Shown: positions 10,272 to 19,761, numbered from the stretch's first letter. The stretch: 64,000 bases of DNA from Verrucomicrobiaceae bacterium (GCA_016795485.1 JAEUHM010000040.1:186001-250000), one strand, 5' to 3'. Made by a program: numbers and translations. Notes: generated from the sequence alone by a model not told the origin.

Positions 10272-10301
10272 ATAATGGACGCACTTCCGGTAAAATGACA
10301 A
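10272..10301 (-). promoter_or_regulatory. Candidate kbl promoter
   Basis: On the minus strand TTGTCA (10301-10296) is separated by 18 bases from CATTAT (10277-10272), a fair sigma-70 match. The kbl ATG is at 10260, so the leader would be very short. Boxes 1 and 2 of the operator fall on the -10 and in the spacer, so protein binding there would block this promoter. Confidence 0.5.
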
Positions 10302-10338
10302 ACGAAACTTTCTATTTTACCGGATTCATGTCCGTTAT
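10272..10338. promoter_or_regulatory. Symmetric four-box operator between kbl and the XRE-cupin regulator
   Basis: The core is a perfect 11-base inverted repeat, TCCGGTAAAAT at 10286-10296 and its complement ATTTTACCGGA at 10314-10324, with 17 bases between. Five bases outside each arm is a second box, ATAATGGAC at 10272-10280 and GTCCGTTAT at 10330-10338, also in inverted orientation. All four boxes fit TCC(G/A)(G/T)TA on alternating strands. Over 25 bases the two halves match at 19 positions. A TATATT element at 10336-10341 is a possible -10 for the regulator gene. Binding by the XRE-cupin protein is inferred. Confidence 0.7.
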
Positions 10339-10350
10339 ATTGTTCCCGAC

Positions 10351-10953
10351 ATGCCCACCAAACGCCCACAACCTCAAAACACCGTGTCGGATCCAGACTC
10401 GATCAACGAAAACCTCGGTAGACGGGTCAAGAAGCTTCGGACCGATCGCGGATGGTCTCTTGAGGAGCTCTCGCAGGCCAGTGGTGTAAGCCGAAGCATG
10501 CTAAGCGAAATTGAACGGGAGAAGGCAAACCCGACATTGACGGTGACTTTCCGCATCGCACGGGCCTTTGGCCTTAGCCTGCAAGAAATCATCGAAAGCG
10601 CAGAAAGTCTCGTCTCCAGGATTCAAGTCATCCGCGCCGACGACCCCGCACAAGTCTACCGCAGTGATAAACAGTGCGAGATACGCACCCTTTCGCCCAT
10701 CAATCTCGAAAAAGACGTCGAGTTCTATCAACTCACCCTGCGTCCGGGTGGCTCGTTGAAAAGTCAGGCCCATTTTGATGGCACCCGCGAGTTCATTGTC
10801 ATCGAGCAGGGTCGCGTTCGCATCGAATCAGACTCAGATCAAAGTGAACTGACCAAAGGCGATAGCGGAACTTACCGTGCTGACGTGCCTCATGCCATCA
10901 TCAATACAGGCAAGGGCGAGGCAATCGCTTTTCTCGTCGTGATCTACCGCTGA
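10351..10953 (+). CDS. XRE-type transcriptional regulator with C-terminal cupin domain
   Basis: A 200-residue regulator. Residues 20-78 form an HTH of the XRE/Cro type (NLGRRVKKLRTDRGWSLEEL, GVSRSMLSEIEREKANPTL). Residues 110-195 form a small cupin domain (EFYQLTLRPGGSLKSQAHFD, FIVIEQGRVRIES, HAIINTG) that usually binds a small effector. The gene is divergent from kbl-tdh across a 90-bp gap filled by a symmetric operator, so the likely role is control of threonine-to-glycine conversion together with its own expression. The effector could be threonine, glycine or a derivative; that is inference. A metallopeptidase gene follows after 14 bases and may be co-regulated. Confidence 0.9.
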   Translation: MPTKRPQPQNTVSDPDSINENLGRRVKKLRTDRGWSLEELSQASGVSRSMLSEIEREKANPTLTVTFRIARAFGLSLQEIIESAESLVSRIQVIRADDPAQVYRSDKQCEIRTLSPINLEKDVEFYQLTLRPGGSLKSQAHFDGTREFIVIEQGRVRIESDSDQSELTKGDSGTYRADVPHAIINTGKGEAIAFLVVIYR

Positions 10954-10967
10954 AAACTACTACCACC

Positions 10968-13172
10968 ATGAAACTCATCAACCTTGCTCTCGGCGTGATC
11001 GCCGTTTCGACAGCATCCGCTCAGATGCCCGATGAACTGGCGAGCGCTGAACGCGCCAAACTTCTCAGTGGAGTGACTTCCATTCCAAAGATTGGCTCTC
11101 CTGGTCCGGTCGCTATCTGGGGCGAGTTTGCATTCCCAATACTCTCTGCTCCTGACAAAGATGGCGTAGAGATTCCTCTGGCCGCGGCAGCCGGACATGG
11201 GCAAGGCCGCATCATCTTGTTCGGTCAGAATGGTTATCTTAAAGGAAGCACTAACAAGGATACTGAACGCTTACTGGAGAACTGCATGCTGTGGGCGTCC
11301 GGTGGAAAGTCCAATCCGCGAGTTGGTCTTTTTGATGTCAGTTTGGAAACAATTCCAAAAGCAAGAGTTCGCGTCGAGAAACTTCCTGAAATCAATCTCA
11401 GATCCCTGAATGGCTTCGACGTGGTGGTCATCAATATGCAAGGGACCTTGGAACCGGACATGGGGGCAGCACTCCTCGATTTTGCAAAGAAAGGCGGCGG
11501 TATCATTGGCGGCATGACCGGCTGGGCTTTTGAATCAACTAGCGGAGGAAAGAACCTCGTCGTCTCCCACGGTGTAAATCAGGCGCTCCTTACAGCTGGC
11601 ATTGCGTTTACCGATCTAAGTGCGTTTGATTCTGTTAGCTCTTTTCAGGCAAGAACGGAGATCCCCTCGCTAGTTAATGCCGCAGTGGCCATAAACGCTA
11701 TTCGTGCAAACTCTCAAGGAACACGCCAGTTGAAGCCTGAGGAAACCAAGCAGGCGATGAATGCCATCCAGTTGGCTCTTGCTGTTCAACCACCCGGCCG
11801 CACTGGTCTCCAAGCTGCCGTTTATGCGGCTCTCGGCAACTCGGGCCTGGACACCACAGTTCCCAGCCCCTCGTCGCCTCTCACCACCGCTACGCATCAA
11901 TCGCAGCGCCTACGTCTTGGCATGGAAACTCGCAGTGCACGCCTTATGTCAGTCGATCAGATTAAAGCGCATCCAGCTCACGAAGCTTTTCCTGGGAAGA
12001 TTGCGGCAGACGCACAGCGGACGAGTGTTGAGATTGAGATCAATCCATCCGTTCAGGGCTGGCATAGCACCGGCATGTATGCAGCTGCAGGAGACATCAT
12101 ATCTGTGACAGTTCCTGAATCGGCGGTCAATGCAGGTTACGCTGTTCGAATCGGCTGCCATACCGACAGCCTTTATCATCTCGACTCTTGGAAGAGGGCA
12201 CCCGAGATCACTCGCAAGGATTCCATCGTGGCTGTCAAAACCAGAACAGCCAGCGCCTTCGGCGGACTGATCTATTTTGACGTTCCTTCCAGGACAAAAG
12301 ACGCTACCAGCTTCAATATCAAGGTGGAGAACGCAGTGCCTGCACCACTCTTTGTTCTTGGTCGCGATGATGACACTACCTGGAAGCAAATACGCGAGCG
12401 TCCGGCTCCATGGGCAGAGTTGGCATGTGACAAAATAGTCATCTCTTGCCCCTCAGAAGCCGCTCGCACCATTAACAACCCCACCCAGCTCATGCACTTC
12501 TGGAAATCAGTTGTAGAGGCTCAGGACGAGATCTCAAATCAAGCATTGGAGCGCCGCAGACCTGAACGAATGGTGGCAGATGTTCAGATTAGCGCGGGCT
12601 ACATGCACAGTGGTTACCCCATTATGGTTCCAACAAGTGCAGCCATGGAAATGGTCACATTTACCCGACTCAAGTTCCCTGGTTGGGGCTTCTACCACGA
12701 GATCGGTCATAATCACCAGCGCCCCTGGTTCACCTTCGAGGGAACTGGAGAGGTAACTAACAACGTACTCGCACTCTACTGCTACGATGCCGTATTGAAG
12801 AAGGCCAAGGAGATTGGTCACGATGGCGTAACCAAAGAACACCAGAAAACTCACATTCAAAAGATTAAAGAAGCCACCAACAAGTGGGACCTTTGGAAGA
12901 GCGACCCATTCCTTGCTCTTACCATCTACATTCAACTGATCGACGAGTTTGGCTGGGAACCTTGGCGCAAGTATTTGCATAGCTTCGATGACAAAGCCTT
13001 CGGCCCCAAACCTGCAAATAGTGACGCAGCAAGAGACCAGTTCCTCGTCCGCTATTCCCAGATTGTCGGGAAGGATCTATCCCAACTTTTTGATTTCTGG
13101 GGTATCCCAGTTAGCAGCAGCGCCAGATCGCAAGTGACCAAGCTGGAGCCGTGGATACCAGACAGCATGTAG
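10968..13172 (+). CDS. Secreted M60 (enhancin-like) zinc metallopeptidase
   Basis: A 734-residue exported protein with a short signal peptide (MKLINLALGVIAVSTASAQ). The zinc motif HEIGHNHQ starts at residue 577, and a Glu in FEGTGEVTNN follows at the spacing expected for M60 gluzincins. A beta-rich segment at about 360-450 (HSTGMYAAAGDIISVTVPE) is the usual M60 N-terminal domain. Residues 20-330 are a separate region with an amidotransferase-like look (GFDVVVINMQGTLEPDMG, IGGMTGWAFES) that I cannot assign firmly. M60 enzymes often cut glycoproteins such as mucins. It follows the XRE-cupin regulator by 14 bases and is probably co-transcribed with it. Confidence 0.85.
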   Translation: MKLINLALGVIAVSTASAQMPDELASAERAKLLSGVTSIPKIGSPGPVAIWGEFAFPILSAPDKDGVEIPLAAAAGHGQGRIILFGQNGYLKGSTNKDTERLLENCMLWASGGKSNPRVGLFDVSLETIPKARVRVEKLPEINLRSLNGFDVVVINMQGTLEPDMGAALLDFAKKGGGIIGGMTGWAFESTSGGKNLVVSHGVNQALLTAGIAFTDLSAFDSVSSFQARTEIPSLVNAAVAINAIRANSQGTRQLKPEETKQAMNAIQLALAVQPPGRTGLQAAVYAALGNSGLDTTVPSPSSPLTTATHQSQRLRLGMETRSARLMSVDQIKAHPAHEAFPGKIAADAQRTSVEIEINPSVQGWHSTGMYAAAGDIISVTVPESAVNAGYAVRIGCHTDSLYHLDSWKRAPEITRKDSIVAVKTRTASAFGGLIYFDVPSRTKDATSFNIKVENAVPAPLFVLGRDDDTTWKQIRERPAPWAELACDKIVISCPSEAARTINNPTQLMHFWKSVVEAQDEISNQALERRRPERMVADVQISAGYMHSGYPIMVPTSAAMEMVTFTRLKFPGWGFYHEIGHNHQRPWFTFEGTGEVTNNVLALYCYDAVLKKAKEIGHDGVTKEHQKTHIQKIKEATNKWDLWKSDPFLALTIYIQLIDEFGWEPWRKYLHSFDDKAFGPKPANSDAARDQFLVRYSQIVGKDLSQLFDFWGIPVSSSARSQVTKLEPWIPDSM

Positions 13173-13188
13173 TCAAAGGGACGTCTGA

Positions 13189-13854
13189 CTATTGGCTAAG
13201 CGCCTTCATCAAAGCCAGTGAGATAGCCGCCATGCCTTTGTCGCCTGGATGATTCGCCACTCCCGCATTCTTGAACTCTCGCTCCGCTTTGCCATACAGA
13301 GTCTTGTCAGTGGTCATGTGACTGATGTCACAATAAGTCCCGCTCACCTCCCCACAAGCGCTTCGGAGAACTGCGTCCTTAGCCGCGTTTGCCCAGAAGC
13401 AACTGCGCACAAGGATCACCGGCTTGCGGTTACCTTGAAGCGACTTCAGAAGCGCGATCACATTAGCCTGAAGGTCTTTTGTCTCGTCAGCTGTTTTCGG
13501 TGTGGAAATATTCTCCCCGATGGCTAACACGATGAGGTCCGCATGAAAATCGATGGCATCTTTGAGCTTGGCCGCAATGTCGTAGCCCTGATGTGACCGT
13601 TCGAAGTCAGCGACATTCTTGACCAATATCTCTGGCTCGGAACCCTGCTTCTCAGCCAACGCTCTCGTGAAAAGATGAACGTAGTCTTTCGACTCTGCGC
13701 TCGCTGCCATTCCCCAGTTGCCCGACCAGTCGATGTCGGCTTTTGGGCCGTGCTTAGTAATGCTGTTCCCAACGAAAAGTACTTTAGCAAATCCTGTCTG
13801 TGCTTGTAGGGGGAGACTTGCTAAAGCGGAGAGAATCAAAAGTACTACCTTCAT
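13189..13854 (-). CDS. Secreted SGNH/GDSL-type hydrolase
   Basis: A 221-residue exported protein. The ATG at 13854 starts a clean signal peptide (MKVVLLILSALASLPLQAQ); the reading frame to 13911 adds 19 unlikely residues. SGNH blocks are visible: the nucleophile Ser in LFVGNSITKHG, a Gly in WSGNWGMAAS, an Asn in VLAIGENIS, and a C-terminal His in NHPGDKGM. The order Pro-Gly-Asp after His differs from the usual DxxHP, so the Asp/His geometry is not certain. Likely an esterase or carbohydrate deacetylase in the periplasm. It converges with the M60 gene, 16 bases between stops. Confidence 0.82.
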   Translation of the reverse strand: MKVVLLILSALASLPLQAQTGFAKVLFVGNSITKHGPKADIDWSGNWGMAASAESKDYVHLFTRALAEKQGSEPEILVKNVADFERSHQGYDIAAKLKDAIDFHADLIVLAIGENISTPKTADETKDLQANVIALLKSLQGNRKPVILVRSCFWANAAKDAVLRSACGEVSGTYCDISHMTTDKTLYGKAEREFKNAGVANHPGDKGMAAISLALMKALSQ

Positions 13855-14029
13855 GGTCCAACTCTCTCCAGCGAAGATCTGATGGCACCAAATATCTTTT
13901 TGCGACAGCAACTTCGACTACGGTGCCGCTGTCGCTGCTATATAGCTAGCTAACGACTTCAAAAAACCACTCCAAGGATACAAACCAATGGGCTTGACCC
14001 AACCGCACAAAAGCTGTCCCCCTTTCGCT

Positions 14030-15583
14030 ATGTCAGACTCCTTATCCGCCGCACCTTCCCCCATGCCGCTGGCTTTGCGCGGCTCTGTGCTCGCTTTGTT
14101 CTGTTGGGCAGTGGGCTGGATGGCCATGGCCAAGCTCGGTCTGGGCATCGTGGCAGGCTGGGTCATCGGTGGTGCGACGTTTGGGATAGGCCTCTACGCC
14201 ATAGCGAATCTTCGTGGTGCTCCTTCGGGCTTGTGGGTGACCTTTGGGCTCAAACTGCTCAGTGTCACCGGCTACAAGATCATGATGGTCGTCATGGTGT
14301 CCTATCTGATGAAGGACTGTGGCCTGAGCGACTCCGATGCGCAGTTTGGTTATTTGTTGCTAGGCCTGATGATGTCGAGTTGCACGCTGCTGGCCGGTTC
14401 AATTACCGACGCCATCGGATTGCGGCGCACACTCGCCATCGGCGTCACACTCAGCGTGCTCGCTCGCATCATCATGATCTCCGTTTCAAGCCCGTGGTTG
14501 GCTCTGACCGCCGGCCTGATCCCTGTGGCGGTGGGCGAGGCACTCTGCACACCAGTGCTCGTCGCCGCGACACGCAAGTTCAGTACGTCCGAGCAACGAA
14601 GCGTGGCATTCTCCGTTTTCTACGCCCTGCTAAACCTCGGCTTCATGGCCGGCTACTTCATCTTCGATGGCATCAAGCAAGGCGGAGGTGGCGGTGCCAC
14701 GATTCATCTCCTCGGTGGTGACTGGAGTACGCAGAAGGTGCTTTTCGCCGTCAGCGCTGGAATTGAGCTCTTCATGCTGCCAACACTGCTTCTCCTGCGT
14801 GAACGCGATGCTCAAAACAACGCCGTTCCGGAGAAAAATCTCACCGTGGGTGGTGCCATCAAAGAATCCGCGCGGCTGTTTTCCATGCTGCTGCGTCACC
14901 CGGGCTTTCACCGGCTGCTGATGTTCCTGGCGGTGATCGGGCTGCTAAAAATCGTCTTCAGTATCATGGACGGCGTGCTGCCCACCTTCCTTGAGCGTGA
15001 ACTCGGAGTGGAAGGCGGTAAACGTGCCGGTCGCGCAAATGCGGTGAACAGCGTGCTCATCCTCATCCTCGCGCCCATCGCGGGCATCCTGACGCGAAAG
15101 ATCCCCGCGTATCCGATGGTCATCTTCGGCGGCTTCATCACCGCGTTGTCATTTGTTTTTCTCGCGCTGCCGCAATCCACCTTCCAAGGTCTGGCCGATG
15201 GGCCGCTCGGCCAGTGGATCATCCGTGGCTACTTCGACTGGCAGGGCACTGCGCATCCTCTTTTCCTCACCGTCGTGCTGTGGCAGGTCGTCTTCTCGAT
15301 TGGCGAGGCCTTCTATTCGCCACGTGTTTATGAATACGCCGTCTCCATCGCTCCCAAAGGCCAAGAGGCCAGCTACGCGGCCCTTTCCGCAGTGCCCCTG
15401 CTGATGGGAAAGATCACCACCGGAGCCATATTCAGCTGGCTGCTCACCCGCTATTGCCCCGCCGAAGGCCCACGCGACACCGTGACCATGTGGAGCATCG
15501 TCGGTGGCCTCGTCTTGATGGCTCCGCTGCTGCTCCTCGTACTGAAGCCCCTCATTCGCATGCAGGAAGAGGGAAAATCATAG
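14030..15583 (+). CDS. MFS transporter
   Basis: A 517-residue inner-membrane protein with about 12 to 14 hydrophobic helices, by eye. I use the ATG at 14030 (MSDSLSAAPSP) because the longer frame from 13988 only adds a polar leader. MFS-like features are the loop GSITDAIGLRRTLAIG between helices 2 and 3 and a long central loop near residue 275 (LRERDAQNNAVPEKN). The substrate is not readable; the overall look recalls peptide or sugar carriers. It is divergent from the SGNH hydrolase over 175 bases and ends 6 bases from the convergent cytochrome gene. Confidence 0.8.
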   Translation: MSDSLSAAPSPMPLALRGSVLALFCWAVGWMAMAKLGLGIVAGWVIGGATFGIGLYAIANLRGAPSGLWVTFGLKLLSVTGYKIMMVVMVSYLMKDCGLSDSDAQFGYLLLGLMMSSCTLLAGSITDAIGLRRTLAIGVTLSVLARIIMISVSSPWLALTAGLIPVAVGEALCTPVLVAATRKFSTSEQRSVAFSVFYALLNLGFMAGYFIFDGIKQGGGGGATIHLLGGDWSTQKVLFAVSAGIELFMLPTLLLLRERDAQNNAVPEKNLTVGGAIKESARLFSMLLRHPGFHRLLMFLAVIGLLKIVFSIMDGVLPTFLERELGVEGGKRAGRANAVNSVLILILAPIAGILTRKIPAYPMVIFGGFITALSFVFLALPQSTFQGLADGPLGQWIIRGYFDWQGTAHPLFLTVVLWQVVFSIGEAFYSPRVYEYAVSIAPKGQEASYAALSAVPLLMGKITTGAIFSWLLTRYCPAEGPRDTVTMWSIVGGLVLMAPLLLLVLKPLIRMQEEGKS

Positions 15584-15589
15584 TACCGC

Positions 15590-18430
15590 CTATCTGCCAC
15601 GCACCTCGCGGAACTGCCTGCTCTGCACAACAAGCTCCACCAGCGTGCCAAAACGCAGATCACTCTTCATCATCGCTTCGATGAGCGGCTTGTCGGAAAG
15701 CTGCACGCTTCGTCCGAGAGCATAGCCGAGGAGTTTGCGGCAAAACTGGCGCGTGAAATCATCGCGACGCTTCGTGAGCAGATAATCACGCAAGCCAGCG
15801 AGGCCATCGACGGCGGTGCCATCGGGCAAAACGGTCTTCGTGTCGGCTTTGCGTGCTCTTCCGATGGCATCGAAGCCTTCCAGCGCGAAGCCGTAAGGAT
15901 CAATGCGCTTGTGGCAGCCCATGCAGTTCTCATCGCGGCTGTGTCGCTCGACGAGCTGACGCTCGGTTAGGTTCGCTGGGGCTTCTTCTGGCAAAACGGG
16001 CACGCCTTTAGGTGGAATGGGAAGTTTCTCGCCCAGTATGACTTCCGTGAGCCATGTTCCGCGCAGGATGGCGCTATTACGCGAAGCTCCGGCCTGCTTG
16101 GCAAGAGTGGCCGCGAAGCCGAGGATGCCGCCACGGCCTTTTTCATGCAGCCCAGCGATGCGTTGCCAGTCGCCTTTGCTTTCGAAGCCGTAGTGTCTGG
16201 CAAGTTCCGCGTTCACGAAGGTGTGGTCGGCATCCAGCAGGCTGACGATGCTACGGTTGTTCTGGATGAGGTCGATGAAGAAGCGGGTGACTTCCTCCTG
16301 CATGTCATCGCGGAGATCGAGGAAGGTGGGGAAGTGGCGCTCGCTCTTTTCGTCGAGCATGGCGACATCGCGGACGTGGAGGTATTGGCAGCCGAACTCG
16401 AGAGCGAGGCGGCGCACTTTGTCGCTCTTCAACATTCGGCGAGTCTGGTCATTAAGGTCACTCAGGTCGCTGGATCGCAGTTCTTCGTCCGGCGCTGAAG
16501 ACCACAAGAAGTAGCTAAGCCGCGTCGCAAGCTCCTGCGGGCTCACGGGGCCGGTTTTCGCCAGTGCTTTCTCACCGCGATACAAAAACGCGGGCGAGGT
16601 AAGCACACGAACGAGCATCAAACGCGGATCGAAGGCGCGGAGGCTTGCTTGCTCTTTTTCGATGAGCGGTCGTCGCCAGGCTTTTTCGGCGAAAGCAAGC
16701 ACAGCAGCCTTCTGCGGCTCGATGGCGGCTTTTTGATGCTCTTTGAACTTGGCGGCGGCTTGCAGGATCGGCTCGCGCATCGGTTCGAAGGCGCTGGGCT
16801 TCGCATCCTGCGTGGCGAATTGATAAAGCTGCTCAAAGGCATCGACCTGCTTGAGTGGTGCCTCGCTCACAAACAGCAGCTCGTCCCAAGCTTGGTCGAG
16901 TTCGCGTGTCTCGGCCTCGGAGAGCATCAAACGCCGCAAAACCTCGTCCTCGCGATAAACCAGCGTCAGTGTGACCACCTCATCCACCGGCACGATGCGC
17001 TCGTAGCACAACGCGATGGGGAAAAGTGCGCGGAACTCATCGAAGGCAGCTTCGAGCTGCTTTGTCGTCGCCGAATCATCCGCGATGAGAATCGGCGCGC
17101 TGTGAGAGGTGCGCAGATTGTTGTCACTCCATTGGCCGGTGACTTGAAAAGCCGCCGCATGGCCGCTTCGCAGGCCTGTGAGCACCGAAGGTGCGGAATC
17201 GAGCACTTGGATCTGCACGCTGCCCGCGTTCAGCTTCGCCGTGACGACAAATTCGGCGTCTTTGACGATGCTGGCCGCTGGAACGGTGATTTCGATGACT
17301 TGCGGCGTTTTCGTCATCGCCAGATCGAGCAGTTTCACGTCAGGACGGCCTTTGGCGACGACGCGGCCATTTTGCCAGAAAGCGGCATCGCCATTGCTCC
17401 CGTCGCCTGCATCCGTGGCGACGAGAAATAGGCGACGATCTGCTCCAGGTGTGAGTTTGACCCGCAACTCATGCTGCGTGCCGAGCGGCGTCACGGGCTC
17501 CTGCCACGCCTTCGGGCCGTTTTGTTTGCCGATGTGGCCGACACTCGCGAAACGCCATAAAACCTGCTGCCAGGGCTCGATATCGGCCGCCGTGAGCTTG
17601 TTCTCGCGGAACTTCGCACGCAGTGGATCGAGCAAAACGGACTTCTTCGTGCTCGTGAGTGCTTCGCGGAGGATTTGCAGGTATTTCGGGCTCAAGCCGT
17701 CAGCACTGCCTCGGCCTTGCAGCGCATCGAGATACTTTGCGAGCGGCAAACGTCCGCCACCTGTGCCAGTGTCGAGCTTGATGCCTTGCGCGACCGTTTG
17801 CGAGGCCGCGCCCTTGGTCGTGTGCTTGGCGTAGATGCCCCGAATCCGTGCGAGGGCCTCATCTGTCCAATCCTGTGACGAAGTGCTCGCCGACCAGCGC
17901 AAGCCATGCGGCGTAAAGACCGCATGCGCGGCCACTTCCTTCGCCGCGTCGAGATACTTCGTGAGCAAAGCAGGCGACATCACCAGCGCCGCGCCTGCAT
18001 TGGTGAATCCTTCGCCAGCCGCGCCATCGACGGGAAACTCACGCGCGGGATCGAGCGACTCCACGCCGGTCAAATCGCGCAGGGTGTAGGTGTATTCCAT
18101 GTTCGACAGCCGCCGCAGCACCACGGGTCCGGGATCACCCGCATTCGCCAGCGCGATCTTATCCAAGGTGCTGCGCACCCAGTCGGTGAGTTGTTTTTGC
18201 TCCGCCGCGGGGAGTTGTTTCTCTTTCTTCGGCGGCATCTCGCCGAGTTGCATCTGGTCGAGCACGTTTTCCCAGACGTGAGGCTCTTTTTGAATGTCTG
18301 AGGCTTCGAGATCGATGTCGCCCTTCTGCTTTTCGGTCGAGTGGCAGTTCAGGCAGTAGGTTTGGAGGATGGCGCGAGTCTCGATGGCCTGAACAGAACC
18401 CGCGAAAAGGAGCGGAAGCAGAAAACGCAT
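15590..18430 (-). CDS. DUF1592-type planctomycete cytochrome c protein
   Basis: A 946-residue exported protein with signal peptide MRFLLPLLFAGSVQA. The first heme site is YCLNCHSTEKQKGDI near residue 25 and a second CxxCH (NCMGCHKRIDPYGFALE) lies near residue 855. Between them are the RRLSNMEYTYTLRDLTG segment of DUF1587, a cellulose-binding-like middle part, and [15 protein letters not shown] of DUF1592/DUF1588. Its ATG overlaps the stop of the upstream DUF1552 gene (TGATG), so the two are translationally coupled. The longer frame to 18928 is only that gene in another frame. The pair is widespread in Planctomycetes and Verrucomicrobia; its exact role is unknown. Confidence 0.9.
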   Translation of the reverse strand: MRFLLPLLFAGSVQAIETRAILQTYCLNCHSTEKQKGDIDLEASDIQKEPHVWENVLDQMQLGEMPPKKEKQLPAAEQKQLTDWVRSTLDKIALANAGDPGPVVLRRLSNMEYTYTLRDLTGVESLDPAREFPVDGAAGEGFTNAGAALVMSPALLTKYLDAAKEVAAHAVFTPHGLRWSASTSSQDWTDEALARIRGIYAKHTTKGAASQTVAQGIKLDTGTGGGRLPLAKYLDALQGRGSADGLSPKYLQILREALTSTKKSVLLDPLRAKFRENKLTAADIEPWQQVLWRFASVGHIGKQNGPKAWQEPVTPLGTQHELRVKLTPGADRRLFLVATDAGDGSNGDAAFWQNGRVVAKGRPDVKLLDLAMTKTPQVIEITVPAASIVKDAEFVVTAKLNAGSVQIQVLDSAPSVLTGLRSGHAAAFQVTGQWSDNNLRTSHSAPILIADDSATTKQLEAAFDEFRALFPIALCYERIVPVDEVVTLTLVYREDEVLRRLMLSEAETRELDQAWDELLFVSEAPLKQVDAFEQLYQFATQDAKPSAFEPMREPILQAAAKFKEHQKAAIEPQKAAVLAFAEKAWRRPLIEKEQASLRAFDPRLMLVRVLTSPAFLYRGEKALAKTGPVSPQELATRLSYFLWSSAPDEELRSSDLSDLNDQTRRMLKSDKVRRLALEFGCQYLHVRDVAMLDEKSERHFPTFLDLRDDMQEEVTRFFIDLIQNNRSIVSLLDADHTFVNAELARHYGFESKGDWQRIAGLHEKGRGGILGFAATLAKQAGASRNSAILRGTWLTEVILGEKLPIPPKGVPVLPEEAPANLTERQLVERHSRDENCMGCHKRIDPYGFALEGFDAIGRARKADTKTVLPDGTAVDGLAGLRDYLLTKRRDDFTRQFCRKLLGYALGRSVQLSDKPLIEAMMKSDLRFGTLVELVVQSRQFREVRGR

Positions 18431-19761
18431 CACACTTCCTCCAGCATGAGTTTGGCATCGCCGAAGGTCTTCGGGCGCACGTCCATCTTGTCCATCATCG
18501 ACATGAAGAGGCGGCAGAGCTGGCGCTCGGGCTTGTCTTTGTAGTCGAGCACGCGACCACTCTTCAAACGACCGCCCGCGCCGCCAAGCACGATGATGGG
18601 CAGTTCCTCGTTGTTGTGCTTCGCGCCGACCATCATGCTGGAGCAGTGCATGAGCATGGTGTTGTCGAGCAGCGTGCGCTCGCCCTCGCGGATGCTGTCC
18701 ATCTTCCGCGCTAGATAGGCGAGCTGCTCCATGAAGAGCTGGTTCACTTTGAGATAGTCCTCGCCGTCGCTGTGGCTGAGGAGGTGGTGGATCATGTAGT
18801 CGATGCCGTGGCCGGGCTGCTGCACGCTGGAAAGATTCGGGAAACGCAGGGCGCTGTGGTCGTTGTTGAGCTTCAGCGTAGTGATGCGCGTGGTGTCGGT
18901 CTGGAAACCGAGCACGAGGATGTCGCACATGAGCCGCATGTGCTCGGCGATGTCCTGCGGGATGCCGTCGGCGGGGCGCTGCATGTTCGGTTTGTCCAAC
19001 GTGGGCCGCCAGCCTTGCAGCTCGCCGCGTTTGCCGGCGTTTTCGATGCGCTTCTCCACTTCGCGCACGCTGTCGAGATACTCGTCGAGCTTCCGCTGGT
19101 CGCTGGCGCTGATGTCGCGGCGGAGGTCCTGCGCATCGGCCAGCACGGCATCAAGCACGCTCTTGTCCGCAGGCGAGGATTCGTCTTTGAAGAGGCGATC
19201 AAACGCGAGCGCGGGATATAGCTCCAGCGGTGTAGGCGTGGTGGGCGAAGACCACGAGATGTGCGAGCTGTAGAGCATCGAGTAGTTCTTGTGCACGCTT
19301 GGGTTCGATTTCTCGCAGGCCAGCACGAGGCTGGGCACCTTTGTGGATCGTCCGTAGGTCTGCGCGAGCATTTGATCGAAGCTCGTGCCGCTGCGAATCT
19401 CGCCACCGGAGGCGATGGGTGCGCCGGAGAGCATGTTGCCGGTCTGCGAGGAGTGGATGTTGCCTTTGCGAGCCTCCTCATGATACAGGCCGCGCACGAA
19501 GAGCAGGCGCTCGCGGAAGTCCTTCAGCGGCTCCAGCACGCGACCGAGCTCCATCGCCTTGCCCTCGCCCTTCGCCCACCATTCCTTCGATTGGAAGCCG
19601 TTGCCCGAGAAGGTCACGCACAAGCGCACGGGTGCCTCGCTGGCCGGTTTGTTTTTCTTCGGCTCATCGCCCCAGACATTGACGGATTCCATCCACGGCA
19701 GCGCCATGGTGACGCCTGCGCCACGCAGGAAAGTCCGGCGGTTGAAACGGTGGTTGGGCAT
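18430..19761 (-). CDS. DUF1552 family exported protein
   Basis: A 443-residue member of DUF1552, a family with no known activity that is distantly similar to DUF1501. It starts with a Tat-like signal (NRRTFLRGAGVTMALP). Family segments are visible: VTFSGNGFQSKEWW, LLFVRGLYHEEARKGN, a histidine-rich DYMIHHLLSHSDGED and the C-terminal ERQLCRLFMSMMDKMDV. It overlaps the downstream cytochrome gene by one base and starts 31 bases after the LRR-like gene. A second DUF1552 gene lies at 23715-25088, so this cluster has two such pairs. Confidence 0.9.
   Translation of the reverse strand: MPNHRFNRRTFLRGAGVTMALPWMESVNVWGDEPKKNKPASEAPVRLCVTFSGNGFQSKEWWAKGEGKAMELGRVLEPLKDFRERLLFVRGLYHEEARKGNIHSSQTGNMLSGAPIASGGEIRSGTSFDQMLAQTYGRSTKVPSLVLACEKSNPSVHKNYSMLYSSHISWSSPTTPTPLELYPALAFDRLFKDESSPADKSVLDAVLADAQDLRRDISASDQRKLDEYLDSVREVEKRIENAGKRGELQGWRPTLDKPNMQRPADGIPQDIAEHMRLMCDILVLGFQTDTTRITTLKLNNDHSALRFPNLSSVQQPGHGIDYMIHHLLSHSDGEDYLKVNQLFMEQLAYLARKMDSIREGERTLLDNTMLMHCSSMMVGAKHNNEELPIIVLGGAGGRLKSGRVLDYKDKPERQLCRLFMSMMDKMDVRPKTFGDAKLMLEEV

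Noticed and set aside
13937-13952. Overlapping palindromes GCTATATAGC and TAGCTAGCTA between the SGNH and MFS genes
   Set aside because: Short and low in complexity; no matching promoter spacing or second site to support an operator.
18431-18928. Longer N-terminus of the first cytochrome protein
   Set aside because: This stretch is the DUF1552 gene in another frame; a signal peptide starts at 18430.
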